Source of the DNA: an uncultured Prevotellaceae bacterium
GTDB lineage: Bacteria > Bacteroidota > Bacteroidia > Bacteroidales > Muribaculaceae
DNA: 64,000 nucleotides
Assembly (NCBI GenBank): GCA_900318335.1
Contig: ONKF01000004.1
Coordinates: forward strand, 1-64,000
Reading direction: 5' to 3'
In this document: one piece after another, positions 15,452 through 23,723 of the stretch
Layout: every line of letters begins with the position of its first letter
Position numbering within the stretch: the stretch's first letter is position 1
Notes under the pieces: generated by a model
What the model was told of the DNA's origin: nothing
Databases searched by the model: none
What the model saw: the letters and a program-made list of their open reading frames with translations, nothing else
Made by a program: the position numbers and the translations under genes

Positions 15452-17629
15452 CTAATTTCCCATCTCGCTCAGGAACTTGATGCGCACGAGGCGGATTTCC
15501 TCCTCGGTGTAATCGTCGCCCAGTTCCTGCATGGCGGTCTCGATGTCGTCGGTATCACTCTCCTTGAAATAGTCGAAGATATCCTCCTCGATATCCATGT
15601 CGATAGCCTCGTCGATATAATAGGAGACGTTGATCTTGGTACCGCTATAGACGATGGCTTCGAGCTCGTCGAGCAATTCATCAAACTCGAGGTCCTTGCT
15701 CTCGGCAAGTGCGTCAAGAGGCACCTTGCGGTCGATGGCGGTGATGATCTCGACTTTGAGCTTGCTCTTGTTGGCCACGGTGCGCACACGCATGTCCTCG
15801 GGGCGCTCAATCTCGTTCTCATCAACATACTTCTTGATGAGTTCGACAAACTCCTTGCCGTAGCGCTTAGCCTTGCCGGGGCCGACACCGGGAATGTTCT
15901 GCAACTCGTCGATGGTGATGGGATAGGTCGTCGCCATCGCATCGAGCGAGGGTTCCTGGAAGATGACATAGGTGGGCAGGCCGTGCTGCTTGGCAATCTT
16001 GCGGCGCAGGTCCTTGAGGATGCTGAACAGCTCGGCATCCACGGCACCGCTGCCGCCACCGCGCATCTCCTCATCGACCATCTCGGTGTACTCGTTATCC
16101 TCGACAATCCAGAATTTCTGGCGGCTCTTGAGGAACTTGCGGCCCTCGTCGGTCACCTTGATGACACCATAATTCTCGATATCCTTAGCCAGATAGTCGG
16201 CAAACACGCCTTGACGGATAACGGCAAGCAGGAATTTCTCGTCACGGTCGTCGGTACAACCGAACACCTCAAGCTCGTTGTGCTTGTAACCCTTGATCTC
16301 GTTGGTGGCGTCACCCATCATCACGTGGGCAATGTACTCGGGCTTGAAGCGCTCACGCAGGGTGATAATGGTCTCGATAGCGGCCCTGAGTTCCTCGCTG
16401 GCCTCTACCCTCTTCTTGGGCTTGATGCAGTTGTCGCAGTTGCCACAGTTGTCCTGCTCGTAACTCTCACCGAAGTAGTGCAGCAACGAGCGGCGACGGC
16501 ACACCGACGACTCGGCATAGTCGCGCGTCTCGAGCAGGAGCTGCTTGCCGATTTCCTGCTCGGCGATGGGTTTGCCCTGCATGAATTTCTCGAGTTTGTC
16601 GAGGTCCTTGCGGGAATAGAATGTGATACACTTACCCTCGCCGCCGTCACGGCCAGCACGCCCCGTCTCCTGATAATAGCCCTCAAGGCTCTTGGGGATG
16701 TCGTAGTGGATAACAAACCTCACATCGGGCTTGTCGATGCCCATACCGAATGCGATTGTCGCTACAATGACGTCAACATCCTCGCTCAAGAAGGCGTCCT
16801 GGTTGGCGCTGCGCACGGCGCTCTCCATACCAGCATGGTAGGGCAACGCCTTGATATCGTTGAGGCGCAATACCTCGGCCAGCTCCTCCACCTTCTTGCG
16901 GCTCAGGCAATAGATGATGCCCGACTTGCCCTCGTTGGCCTTGATGAACTTGATAATCTCGCGGTCCACGTCCTTGGTCTTGGGCCGCACCTCATAATAC
17001 AGGTTCGGACGGTTGAACGAGGACTTGAAGACGGCCGCTTCGGTCATACCCAGGTTCTTCTGAATATCATGCTGCACCTTGGGTGTGGCAGTAGCGGTCA
17101 AGGCGATGATGGGCCTCTCGCCGATGCGGTTGATGATGGGACGGATATTGCGGTACTCGGGTCGGAAATCATGTCCCCACTCTGAGATACAATGGGCCTC
17201 ATCGACGGCATAGAACGAGATGGGCACATCCTGCAGGAAGGCGACATTCTCGTCCTTGGTGAGGGACTCGGGCGCGACATAGAGCAGCTTGGTGCGTCCG
17301 CTGCGCACGTCATCCTTCACGATTTCGATGGCCTGCTTGGTCAACGAGGAGTTGATAAAGTGGGCGATACCATCTTCCTCGCTATAGCTGCGCATGGCAT
17401 CGACCTGGTTTTTCATCAGAGCAATTAGAGGTGAAATGACAATAGCTGTGCCCTCCATGAGCCGTGCCGGCAGCTGGTAACACAACGACTTGCCTCCTCC
17501 AGTGGGCATGAGCACAAATGTGTCATTCTCAGCAAGCAGATTCTCGATAATAGCTTCCTGGTTGCCCTTGAAGGTTTCAAAGCCGAAGTATTCTTTAAGT
17601 GCCGAAATCAACTTTTGGTTTTTCGCCAT
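15452..17629 (-). CDS. recQ: ATP-dependent DNA helicase RecQ (long form)
   Basis: A 725-residue 3'-5' helicase for recombination and fork repair. Residues 1-340 hold the two RecA-like lobes: Walker A G-G-G-K-S-L-C-Y-Q, the D-E-A-H box, and Q-E-T-G-R-A-G-R-D motif VI. The RQC zinc module follows (C-R-R-R-S-L-L-H-Y-F ... C-G-N-C-D-N-C), then a winged helix. An HRDC domain is visible near 530-600 (LRRKIAKQHGLPTYVIF ... IPGVGPGKAKRYG). The last 120 residues are an acidic extension. A second, shorter recQ begins at 62377. The promoter overlaps a palindrome. Confidence 0.96.
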   Translation of the reverse strand: MAKNQKLISALKEYFGFETFKGNQEAIIENLLAENDTFVLMPTGGGKSLCYQLPARLMEGTAIVISPLIALMKNQVDAMRSYSEEDGIAHFINSSLTKQAIEIVKDDVRSGRTKLLYVAPESLTKDENVAFLQDVPISFYAVDEAHCISEWGHDFRPEYRNIRPIINRIGERPIIALTATATPKVQHDIQKNLGMTEAAVFKSSFNRPNLYYEVRPKTKDVDREIIKFIKANEGKSGIIYCLSRKKVEELAEVLRLNDIKALPYHAGMESAVRSANQDAFLSEDVDVIVATIAFGMGIDKPDVRFVIHYDIPKSLEGYYQETGRAGRDGGEGKCITFYSRKDLDKLEKFMQGKPIAEQEIGKQLLLETRDYAESSVCRRRSLLHYFGESYEQDNCGNCDNCIKPKKRVEASEELRAAIETIITLRERFKPEYIAHVMMGDATNEIKGYKHNELEVFGCTDDRDEKFLLAVIRQGVFADYLAKDIENYGVIKVTDEGRKFLKSRQKFWIVEDNEYTEMVDEEMRGGGSGAVDAELFSILKDLRRKIAKQHGLPTYVIFQEPSLDAMATTYPITIDELQNIPGVGPGKAKRYGKEFVELIKKYVDENEIERPEDMRVRTVANKSKLKVEIITAIDRKVPLDALAESKDLEFDELLDELEAIVYSGTKINVSYYIDEAIDMDIEEDIFDYFKESDTDDIETAMQELGDDYTEEEIRLVRIKFLSEMGN

Positions 17630-17655
17630 AATTGTTAGGTTTAGGGTTCAATGAT

Positions 17656-17682
17656 TTCACAAATATAGAACTAATTTGTGAA
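17656..17682 (-). promoter_or_regulatory. recQ promoter with overlapping palindrome
   Basis: The minus-strand -7 box TATATTTG (17667-17660) lies inside a perfect 9-bp inverted repeat, TTCACAAAT (17656-17664) and ATTTGTGAA (17674-17682), spaced by 9 bases. The arrangement suggests an operator over the core promoter. The regulator is unknown. Confidence 0.55.
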
Positions 17683-17728
17683 CTGCACAATTATTTCGTA
17701 AAAATATTTTTGAAAAGCAACAGCATGA

Positions 17729-17748
17729 CAAAGTGGCAGACGCCACTC
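17729..17748 (-). terminator. Weak hairpin after clpX
   Basis: On the minus strand AGTGGC-GTCT-GCCACT is followed by TTG, a few bases after the clpX stop. The stem is short and there is no real T-run, so the call is tentative. Confidence 0.35.
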
Positions 17749-17753
17749 CAGTG

Positions 17754-19004
17754 TCAAGACGACATTTCGCTCAAGAGCTCAAAATTGGACTTGGCAAGCT
17801 GTTGTTGAGCAAATTCGCGGGTGAGCACATAGCGCTTTTTCCCCATCGATGGAGCCTGATACATGACATCAATCATGATGGTCTCGAACAGGCTGCGCAG
17901 TCCTCGTGCTCCCAATTTATACTCGATGGCCTTGTCCACAACAAATCCCAGCACGTCGTCCTCGATGACAAGCTCCACGCCATCCATCTCGAGCAGTTTT
18001 CGGTACTGGCGAACGATGGCATTCTTGGGTTCGGTGAGGATGCGCAGCAGCGCGTCGCGGTCCAGGGGTTCCAGATTGGTGAGGATGGGCAGTCGGCCGA
18101 TGATCTCGGGAATGAGACCATAGCTGCGCAGGTCTTGAGGAGCTACGTAGTGCAACAGTTTGTCCCTCTCGGTCTTGCTGATGTGGTTGCCACCGCCATA
18201 ACCCACGACGTGGGTATTGAGACGCTGGGCAATCTTGCGCTCGATGCCCTCAAAGGCGCCGCCGCAGATGAACAGGATATTCTTGGTATCGACGGCAATC
18301 ATCTTCTGCTCGGGATGCTTGCGGCCACCCTGGGGCGGCACATTGACCACCGAGCCCTCGAGCAGCTTGAGCAGGCCTTGTTGCACGCCCTCGCCGCTGA
18401 CGTCTCGCGTGATAGAGGGGTTGTCCCCCTTGCGCGCGATCTTGTCAATCTCGTCGATGAAGACGATGCCACGCTCGGCCTCGGCCACATTATAATCACA
18501 GGCAGCAAGCAGCCTGGTCAACAGGCTCTCGATGTCCTCGCCGACGTAACCGGCCTCGGTGAGCACAGTTGCGTCCACGATGGCAAAGGGGACCTTCAAC
18601 ATGCGGGCGATGGTTTTGGCCAGCAGGGTCTTGCCCGTGCCCGTGGGTCCCACGATGATGATGTTGCTCTTCTCAATCTCGATGTCATCGTCGCGCTTCT
18701 GGTTCAAGCGTTTATAGTGGTTATAGACGGCAACCGAGAGGTAGCGCTTGGCCGTATCCTGCCCGATAACGAACTGGTCAAGATAGGCCTTGATCTCATC
18801 GGGCTTGGGCAGTGAGTCCATACTCAAGTCGGTCAGTGCCGATGACGCCATCTTGTTGAGGTACTCACGTGAGAGCTCAACGGCACGTTCGGCGCAATCG
18901 TTGCAGATGCAGCCGTTCATGCCGGGCAACATCAGTTCGACCTCTCGGTCACTGCGGCCACAGAAACTGCAATATAGTGTGTTGGTTTCTTTCTTTTTTG
19001 CCAT
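17754..19004 (-). CDS. clpX: ClpX, ATPase subunit of the ClpXP protease
   Basis: A 416-residue AAA+ unfoldase that feeds tagged proteins to ClpP. The N-terminal zinc-binding domain has C12-x2-C15 and C34-x2-C37. Walker A is G-P-T-G-T-G-K-T, Walker B F-I-D-E-I-D-K-I. The pore-loop G-Y-V-G and the ClpP-docking I-G-R-type loop region (I-I-G-R-L-P) are present, as are sensor 2 residues near G-A-R-G-L-R. It starts 19 bases after clpP, so the order tig, clpP, clpX is the usual bacterial one, with clpP-clpX sharing a promoter. Confidence 0.98.
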   Translation of the reverse strand: MAKKKETNTLYCSFCGRSDREVELMLPGMNGCICNDCAERAVELSREYLNKMASSALTDLSMDSLPKPDEIKAYLDQFVIGQDTAKRYLSVAVYNHYKRLNQKRDDDIEIEKSNIIIVGPTGTGKTLLAKTIARMLKVPFAIVDATVLTEAGYVGEDIESLLTRLLAACDYNVAEAERGIVFIDEIDKIARKGDNPSITRDVSGEGVQQGLLKLLEGSVVNVPPQGGRKHPEQKMIAVDTKNILFICGGAFEGIERKIAQRLNTHVVGYGGGNHISKTERDKLLHYVAPQDLRSYGLIPEIIGRLPILTNLEPLDRDALLRILTEPKNAIVRQYRKLLEMDGVELVIEDDVLGFVVDKAIEYKLGARGLRSLFETIMIDVMYQAPSMGKKRYVLTREFAQQQLAKSNFELLSEMSS

Positions 19005-19023
19005 TTCAGGGAATTACTCGGAT

Positions 19024-19710
19024 TTATTTAGAGTTGTCGGCATTCTCGCGCACCAGGACCTTGTCTATCATGCCATACTCCTTGGCCTCGGCAGCGGTCA
19101 TCCAGTAGTCGCGGTCACTGTCGGCATAGACCTTGTCGTAGGGCTGGCCCGAGTGGTCGCTGATGATGGTATAGAGCTCCTGCTTGAGCTTGAGAATCTC
19201 GCGCGAGGTGATTTCGATATCGGAGGCCTGACCGCTGATGCCGCCCATGGGCTGGTGAATCATCACGCGGCTGTGCTTCAAGGCAAAGCGCTTATCCTTC
19301 TGTCCTGCCACAAGCAGCACGGCAGCCATCGATGCGGCCATACCGGTACAGATGGTGGAAACGTCGCTCTGGATATACTGCATCGTGTCGTAGATGCCCA
19401 GACCGGCATATACCGAGCCACCAGGCGAATTGATGTACAGGGAAATATCCTTACCGGGGTCTGCGCTGTCCAGATAGAGCAGCTGGGCCTGGATGACATT
19501 GGCGGTATAATCCTCGACCTGGGTGCCCAGGAAGATGATGCGGTCCATCATCAGACGGGAGAACACGTCGAGCTGGGTGACATTGAGCTGTCTCTCCTCC
19601 ATGATGGTGGGGTTGATATAGTTGTTGGATACACTGGCAGCGAACTGGTCAAGTGCCAGACCGTTCATGCCCAGATGATGCACTGCAAATTTTCTGAAAT
19701 CGTTTTCCAT
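19024..19710 (-). CDS. clpP: ClpP, proteolytic subunit of ClpXP
   Basis: A serine protease of 228 residues, counted from the ATG at 19710 ([17 protein letters not shown]). The open frame runs 60 codons further upstream, but that part lies across the promoter and has no family similarity. The catalytic triad is visible as Ser in G-M-A-A-S-M-A-A, His in M-I-H-Q-P-M-G-G and Asp in D-S-D-R-D-Y-W-M. The N-terminal extension is longer than in E. coli ClpP after propeptide removal, which is common in Bacteroidetes. clpX follows at once. Confidence 0.97.
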   Translation of the reverse strand: MENDFRKFAVHHLGMNGLALDQFAASVSNNYINPTIMEERQLNVTQLDVFSRLMMDRIIFLGTQVEDYTANVIQAQLLYLDSADPGKDISLYINSPGGSVYAGLGIYDTMQYIQSDVSTICTGMAASMAAVLLVAGQKDKRFALKHSRVMIHQPMGGISGQASDIEITSREILKLKQELYTIISDHSGQPYDKVYADSDRDYWMTAAEAKEYGMIDKVLVRENADNSK

Positions 19711-19747
19711 ATTCAAAAGAGTCTTTACGTTAAAATTAATTTTTGTA

Positions 19748-19755
19748 CAAATATA
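19748..19755 (-). promoter_or_regulatory. -7 box of clpP-clpX
   Basis: Minus-strand TATATTTG, 38 bases before the clpP ATG. It supports the internal start at 19710, because it lies inside the longer frame. Confidence 0.75.
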
Positions 19756-19886
19756 ATATTTTTTTCTCAATCTTGTGCACGGATGAGCAACTTTTTTATT
19801 GACATGAGAATATTTCCTACCGCCATTGACACAAAAACTGCGCCAACTGACATGGACATGACACATTGGGGCTTGGCTGACACATA

Positions 19887-19921
19887 ACAAAGGGGCAGAG
19901 TCTCGACCCTGCCCCTTTATA
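19887..19921 (-). terminator. Terminator after tig
   Basis: The stem AAAGGGGCAG/CTGCCCCTTT with a 10-base loop is perfect and flanked by T/A runs, 37 bases past the tig stop. Confidence 0.88.
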
Positions 19922-19957
19922 TAAAAGGTTATAAATTCAAGCTATGAGAACATCTGA

Positions 19958-21328
19958 TTACTTATCCTCGTCCTCGTAAAGCTTGCGGAAGTCCTCAACG
20001 CTGATGCTCTTCTCGTTGACCTTGACGGCCTCCTTGACAGCGGCATAGAACTTGTTGTCGATAGCGTGCTCCTGGATGGCGTCGCGGGCGCGGTCATCCT
20101 GCATGAAGCGCTCGGCCTGCTGGCGGATGAGGTCATCGGGAGCATTGTAGATGCCGTACTGTGACAACTGCTGCTGTGCGAACACAAAGGCTGCATTGTC
20201 AATGTCCTCTTTCTCGACCTTGATGCCCAGCTCCTGTGCCAGGTGGTCCTTAACGAGTTGCCAGCGCAGCTGCTTGAACATATTCTGAGCCTCTTCGTCG
20301 GTCACCTCGTTATTGTTCTTCTCGTCCTGCTCGCGGCGCAGCTTGAGGAAGCGCTTCAGGAACTCCTCGGGCAACTGCAGGTCGCCAGCCTTCTCGGTGA
20401 GGATGCGCTGTGCGTCAACAGTGAAGCGGTAGTTGCTCTCGGGAACGTTGGCTTGCTTGATCATCTCACGCATGGCCTCGCGGAAGGCAGCCTCGTCCTT
20501 CACCTCGGTCTCGGTACCCAGAACGCCCTTGAAGAACTCCTCGTTCATCTCGGCATCCTTGTTGACCTTGATCTCCTCGATGGTGATGCGGAAGTCGCTC
20601 TTCACGTCGGCCTCGCTGCGGTCCAGATTGAGCATCGATGCCAGCTCGGCAATGTTGCCGCCATTGGCCTTGTGGGGGTTGAACACGAAGGTGTCACCCA
20701 CCTTGACGCCGACAAACTTGGCAGCCTCGTCGTCATCGGTCATGTAACGGGGCGAAATCAGGGTGCGCTCCACCTTGATGCCGTCCTGCTTGTCGTTGCC
20801 CTGCTCGTCGAGCTCGATCATCGAGCCGCGCAGCATCGACTCCTTGTCGCTCACCTCGCCGTCAACGAGGGTGCCCAGGCGCTTGCGGTCGTGGGCAATG
20901 GCGTCATCGACCATCTGGTCGGTCACCTCGATATTATAATAGGGCACATTGATGCGCTTGTTGAGCTTGAGCTCGATGGCGGGAGCCAGACCCACGTCAT
21001 ACTTGAAGGCCATCTCCTCGTCCTTCATGATGTCCACCTTGGTGTCCTCGTTGGGCAGGGGCTCAGCAAGCACCTGGAGCTTGTTCTCGCGGATGTAGTC
21101 ATAGACGGCACGACCCACCTTGCGGTCGATCACGTCGGCGGTTACACTGGGGCCGAAGAACTTCATCAACAGGTTCTTAGGGGCCTTACCGGGGCGGAAG
21201 CCCTTCAGCGGGTGACGCACGCCCATAGCAGCGACTTCCTTATTCACGTCGCTTGCAAAATCTTCTCTCTTGAGCTCAACGGTGATCATTCCGTTCACCG
21301 CATCAATTTGTTCAAAACTTACGTTCAT
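19958..21328 (-). CDS. tig: Trigger factor (ribosome-associated chaperone)
   Basis: A 456-residue chaperone that meets nascent chains at the ribosome exit. The N-terminal ribosome-binding domain carries G-F-R-P-G-K-A-P (the GFRxGKxP signature, residues 43-50). The middle FKBP-like domain is diverged, as is usual in Bacteroidetes, and the long helical C-terminal arms are present. It is upstream of clpP-clpX on the same strand but has its own promoter and terminator. Confidence 0.93.
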   Translation of the reverse strand: MNVSFEQIDAVNGMITVELKREDFASDVNKEVAAMGVRHPLKGFRPGKAPKNLLMKFFGPSVTADVIDRKVGRAVYDYIRENKLQVLAEPLPNEDTKVDIMKDEEMAFKYDVGLAPAIELKLNKRINVPYYNIEVTDQMVDDAIAHDRKRLGTLVDGEVSDKESMLRGSMIELDEQGNDKQDGIKVERTLISPRYMTDDDEAAKFVGVKVGDTFVFNPHKANGGNIAELASMLNLDRSEADVKSDFRITIEEIKVNKDAEMNEEFFKGVLGTETEVKDEAAFREAMREMIKQANVPESNYRFTVDAQRILTEKAGDLQLPEEFLKRFLKLRREQDEKNNNEVTDEEAQNMFKQLRWQLVKDHLAQELGIKVEKEDIDNAAFVFAQQQLSQYGIYNAPDDLIRQQAERFMQDDRARDAIQEHAIDNKFYAAVKEAVKVNEKSISVEDFRKLYEDEDK

Positions 21329-21378
21329 TACTTGGTTTGTATTGTATGTTAAATGATTTATTTCTCAAAAAGCGGGTG

Positions 21379-21386
21379 CAAAGGTA
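21379..21386 (-). promoter_or_regulatory. -7 box of tig
   Basis: Minus-strand TACCTTTG, 51 bases before the ATG. Confidence 0.75.
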
Positions 21387-21551
21387 CTACATTTCACCCG
21401 ATAAGCAAAATTTAGCCGCCACTTTTTTAATATAAGGTTAATATGGACGGGTATAAACACAATAAAACACAACGATGATCTGGTCACCAGACCATTGCGG
21501 TTTTTCTGTATCTATTGTATGGTTTCTTTATTATTCCCGCAGGGGAACCGG

Positions 21552-22142
21552 TTACAGGGTGAGAACAATGTTGTGCTCCTCGGCAAGGCGGCGCATGTTC
21601 AAGATGGCGTAGCGCATGCGGCCCAAAGCGGTATTGATGCTCACGCCGGTCGTGTCGGCGATCTCCTTGAAGCTCATGTTCTTGTAATAACGCATAACAA
21701 GCACCTCACGCTGACTCTCGGGCAGAGCCTTAACCAGGCGGCGCACGTCGTCATGAATCTGGGTAGTGATGATGCTGTCCTCGATTGTGCAGTCCGACAG
21801 TTCCTTACGGTTCAGGATGTTGGCGTCCTCGTCGTCGGTGGATTGCAGGTTCTCGGCCTTGGTCTGGCGGAAGTAGTCGATAATCAGGTTGTGTGCGATG
21901 CGTGTGATCCATGCTGGAAAATGGCCGTTCTCGACATAACGTCCCTGCTTGATAGTCATGATAGCCTTGACAAAAGTGTCCTGGAAGATATCGTCGGCAA
22001 GTTCCTCGTTTTTCACCGCATGATATATATATGTGAAAACACGGTCTTTGTGTCGCTCCAGCAGCGAATCAAAGGCCTCGTTGTTGCCATCGACATACAG
22101 CGAAATGAGTTGCTCATCGCTCTTGTCCTTGTAGATTTTCAT
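21552..22142 (-). CDS. ECF-type RNA polymerase sigma factor
   Basis: A 196-residue sigma-70 family factor. Region 2 spans about 15-85 (F-D-S-L-L-E-R-H, D-D-I-F-Q-D-T-F-V-K, W-I-T-R-I-A-H-N). Region 4 spans about 130-185 (L-P-E-S-Q-R-E-V-L, with the helix-turn-helix S-F-K-E-I-A-D-T-T-G-V-S-I-N-T-A-L-G-R). Regions 1.1 and 3 are absent. No anti-sigma gene is adjacent. The envelope genes upstream on the same strand are separated by 212 bases, and the sigma gene has its own -7 box. The regulon is unknown. Confidence 0.92.
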   Translation of the reverse strand: MKIYKDKSDEQLISLYVDGNNEAFDSLLERHKDRVFTYIYHAVKNEELADDIFQDTFVKAIMTIKQGRYVENGHFPAWITRIAHNLIIDYFRQTKAENLQSTDDEDANILNRKELSDCTIEDSIITTQIHDDVRRLVKALPESQREVLVMRYYKNMSFKEIADTTGVSINTALGRMRYAILNMRRLAEEHNIVLTL

Positions 22143-22258
22143 TACTATTTATTTTTGGTCAATAATGAGTAATGTTTGTCGATAGGCAGTCTATTTTAGT
22201 TATTTAATGTCATTAATAATATACTTTCTCACACATGAAATCCGAAGATTTCGAGCTG

Positions 22259-22266
22259 CAAATATA
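22259..22266 (-). promoter_or_regulatory. -7 box of the sigma-factor gene
   Basis: Minus-strand TATATTTG. It implies a leader of about 110 bases, longer than most in the window, so post-transcriptional control is possible. Confidence 0.65.
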
Positions 22267-22354
22267 GGCAAAAATAAAAAAACAACAACAGTTTTTAATA
22301 AAAAAGTGTTTTTTGGGGTTGTTTTTTGATGATTTCCGACTAATAGCAACCGGG

Positions 22355-22690
22355 TCAACGGCGGCGACGGTTGCCGCGCAGGTTCATCAGCCAGCGGGTG
22401 AGTTTGAAGCCCAACAGCACATAATCGGCCGTCTTCAGGTGGGAGACGGTGCCGGGGCTGAACATGAGGGCACGCACGCCATTGCTGGCGACATTGGACT
22501 TGAGTCCCTCGATATTGTACTGCATTGTCGCACGTCCCACCTCGCGGCGCACGAGGGCCTTGCCCCGAGCGCGCCTCAGCTCGTCGAGCGTCATGCCGCG
22601 CCAGTTGTCGGGAGCGTCGTTTGTCACAACGGGCAGTTGCTGCTGGTCGTTGCCAGGCGTCGTGTTTAAGGTCTCGTTACTCATTGTCAT
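22355..22690 (-). CDS. Small basic protein of unknown function in the YtxH/holin operon
   Basis: A 111-residue protein that I do not recognise. The first 28 residues are polar (Gln/Asn/Thr-rich), the middle is amphipathic (DELRRARGKALVRREVG), and the end is very basic (LRGNRRRR). There is no signal peptide or certain membrane span, although D-Y-V-L-L-G-F-K-L-T-R-W-L could associate with membrane. Its ATG overlaps the stop of the holin-X-like gene by 14 bases (or 8 if the second ATG is used), so the two are coupled. It is last in the small envelope operon. Confidence 0.6.
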   Translation of the reverse strand: MTMSNETLNTTPGNDQQQLPVVTNDAPDNWRGMTLDELRRARGKALVRREVGRATMQYNIEGLKSNVASNGVRALMFSPGTVSHLKTADYVLLGFKLTRWLMNLRGNRRRR

Positions 22691-23027
22691 CGGGTTTTAG
22701 GAACAACTTGCTGACAAACCGCGCCACGGGATCCACAATGAGCTGCTTCTTGAAGGCGAACACCACGAGCAGCAGCACCAACAGGATGGCAGCCGCGATG
22801 AGCTGCGCTCCCCAGGTGCATCCCAGAGCCACCGCCAGCACGTCGATAAGAGCCGAGAAGACATAGGCCAACGCGAATGTGCCTAAAATGATCACCACGG
22901 CCAAAAAGGCTATAGACGAGAGCAGCACAGCCATCTTCTCGACCGCAGTGAGCTTGGTATAGTCCCACTCCAGTGAGAAGTACTTGCGCGCCTCGTTAAA
23001 TAATTTCTTATAATCTATCTCATTCAT
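22677..23027 (-). CDS. Holin-X/DUF1469-like small inner-membrane protein
   Basis: A 116-residue protein from the ATG at 23027; a start at 23048 would add only M-T-M-F-C-D-G. Two long hydrophobic helices (about residues 39-65 and 77-98) are joined by a short turn, with a soluble helical N-terminus and a charged tail. This is the layout of the phage-holin family named Holin-X, which in non-phage settings is a common housekeeping membrane protein. There are no phage genes here. The two YtxH genes upstream suggest an envelope-stress role. Confidence 0.7.
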   Translation of the reverse strand: MNEIDYKKLFNEARKYFSLEWDYTKLTAVEKMAVLLSSIAFLAVVIILGTFALAYVFSALIDVLAVALGCTWGAQLIAAAILLVLLLVVFAFKKQLIVDPVARFVSKLFLKPDDNE

Positions 23028-23105
23028 GCCATCACAAAACATGGTCATGTCAGGCAGTGTGTCAGTCTTGTGTCACACTGCCTGCCATGAATGCGTGTTA
23101 TTTTG

Positions 23106-23303
23106 TCAGTCCTCGATCTGGGCGCTGATCTGCTTCACCAGCTGCTCCACCTCGTCGTCGCTGAAGTCGATGCCGTTCTTCTTGAGCATCTCCTTGATGC
23201 GGCTACGCAGGTCCGAGCCCTTCTCGGGGGCAAACAGGATGGCAGCCGAAGCACCTACCAGTGCGCCACCCAGAAATGCGTATAATAAGCTTAATCCTTT
23301 CAT
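23106..23303 (-). CDS. YtxH-domain protein (second copy)
   Basis: A 65-residue protein with an N-terminal glycine-rich membrane helix (L-G-G-A-L-V-G-A-S-A-A-I-L), the YtxH signature F-A-P-E-K-G-S-D-L-R-S-R-I, and an acidic amphipathic helix. It lies 27 bases downstream of a second YtxH gene. Such proteins are small membrane-anchored stress proteins of unclear mechanism. Confidence 0.8.
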   Translation of the reverse strand: MKGLSLLYAFLGGALVGASAAILFAPEKGSDLRSRIKEMLKKNGIDFSDDEVEQLVKQISAQIED

Positions 23304-23330
23304 CTTGCGATTCAGTTTTTAATGTGGTTA

Positions 23331-23537
23331 TTAATCTAATTTATCCTTAATCTCCTCGGCGATGTCATCCACGAGGTTGTCCAGCTTGGAGCCTTTGAGC
23401 TTCACGCCTTGTTCACGCAGGGCATCGGCGATGCGCTTACGGGTATCATCACCTTTCTCGGGGGCAAAAAGCAAACCCACTGCCGCGCCGGCGATTGCGC
23501 CGCCCACGACTGCCATAACAATGTTAATCGGTTTCAT
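23331..23537 (-). CDS. YtxH-domain protein (first copy)
   Basis: A 68-residue protein with a membrane helix rich in Gly/Ala (V-V-G-G-A-I-A-G-A-A-V-G-L-L), the F-A-P-E-K-G-D-D-T-R-K-R-I motif, and a charged helical C-terminus. It is the first gene of a likely four-gene operon (two ytxH, holin-X-like, unknown). The two YtxH proteins are paralogues from a tandem duplication. Confidence 0.82.
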   Translation of the reverse strand: MKPINIVMAVVGGAIAGAAVGLLFAPEKGDDTRKRIADALREQGVKLKGSKLDNLVDDIAEEIKDKLD

Positions 23538-23635
23538 ATCTTCTAATAGCTAATTAAATAATTAATAATGTCTTAGTAATGCTAACACTTGCAATTACCG
23601 TGCCACATCCCTTCAGGCAGGCATTTGCAATCCCC

Positions 23636-23643
23636 CAAAATTA
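23636..23643 (-). promoter_or_regulatory. -7 box of the YtxH operon
   Basis: Minus-strand TAATTTTG, about 100 bases before the first YtxH ATG, so the leader is about 90 bases. It is divergent from the uvrA promoter 55 bases away. Confidence 0.6.
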
Positions 23644-23697
23644 CTCAATCTTTTTGATTTGGACAAACAAAATAGTGTTTTTTAGTGAATAATTTAG

Positions 23698-23705
23698 TAA
23701 TTTTG
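23698..23705 (+). promoter_or_regulatory. -7 box of uvrA
   Basis: TAATTTTG, 18 bases before the ATG at 23724. The longer uvrA frame would start upstream of this box, which supports the shorter protein. Confidence 0.72.
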
Positions 23706-23723
23706 CGCCCCAAATATATCGAC

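Noticed and set aside
15983-17185. A 400-codon plus-strand frame opposite recQ, and similar long frames opposite tig, mutL, OstA, rprX and the NagZ fusion
   Set aside because: These are antisense shadows in high-G+C codon-biased genes; the opposite strands carry full conserved domains.
17630-17650. tRNA-like GGTTTAGGGTTCAA stretch upstream of recQ
   Set aside because: It lacks any cloverleaf context; no tRNA was found in any gap.
22677-23027. Prophage remnant suggested by the holin-like protein
   Set aside because: No other phage gene is near; the Holin-X-type family is common in ordinary chromosomes beside YtxH genes.
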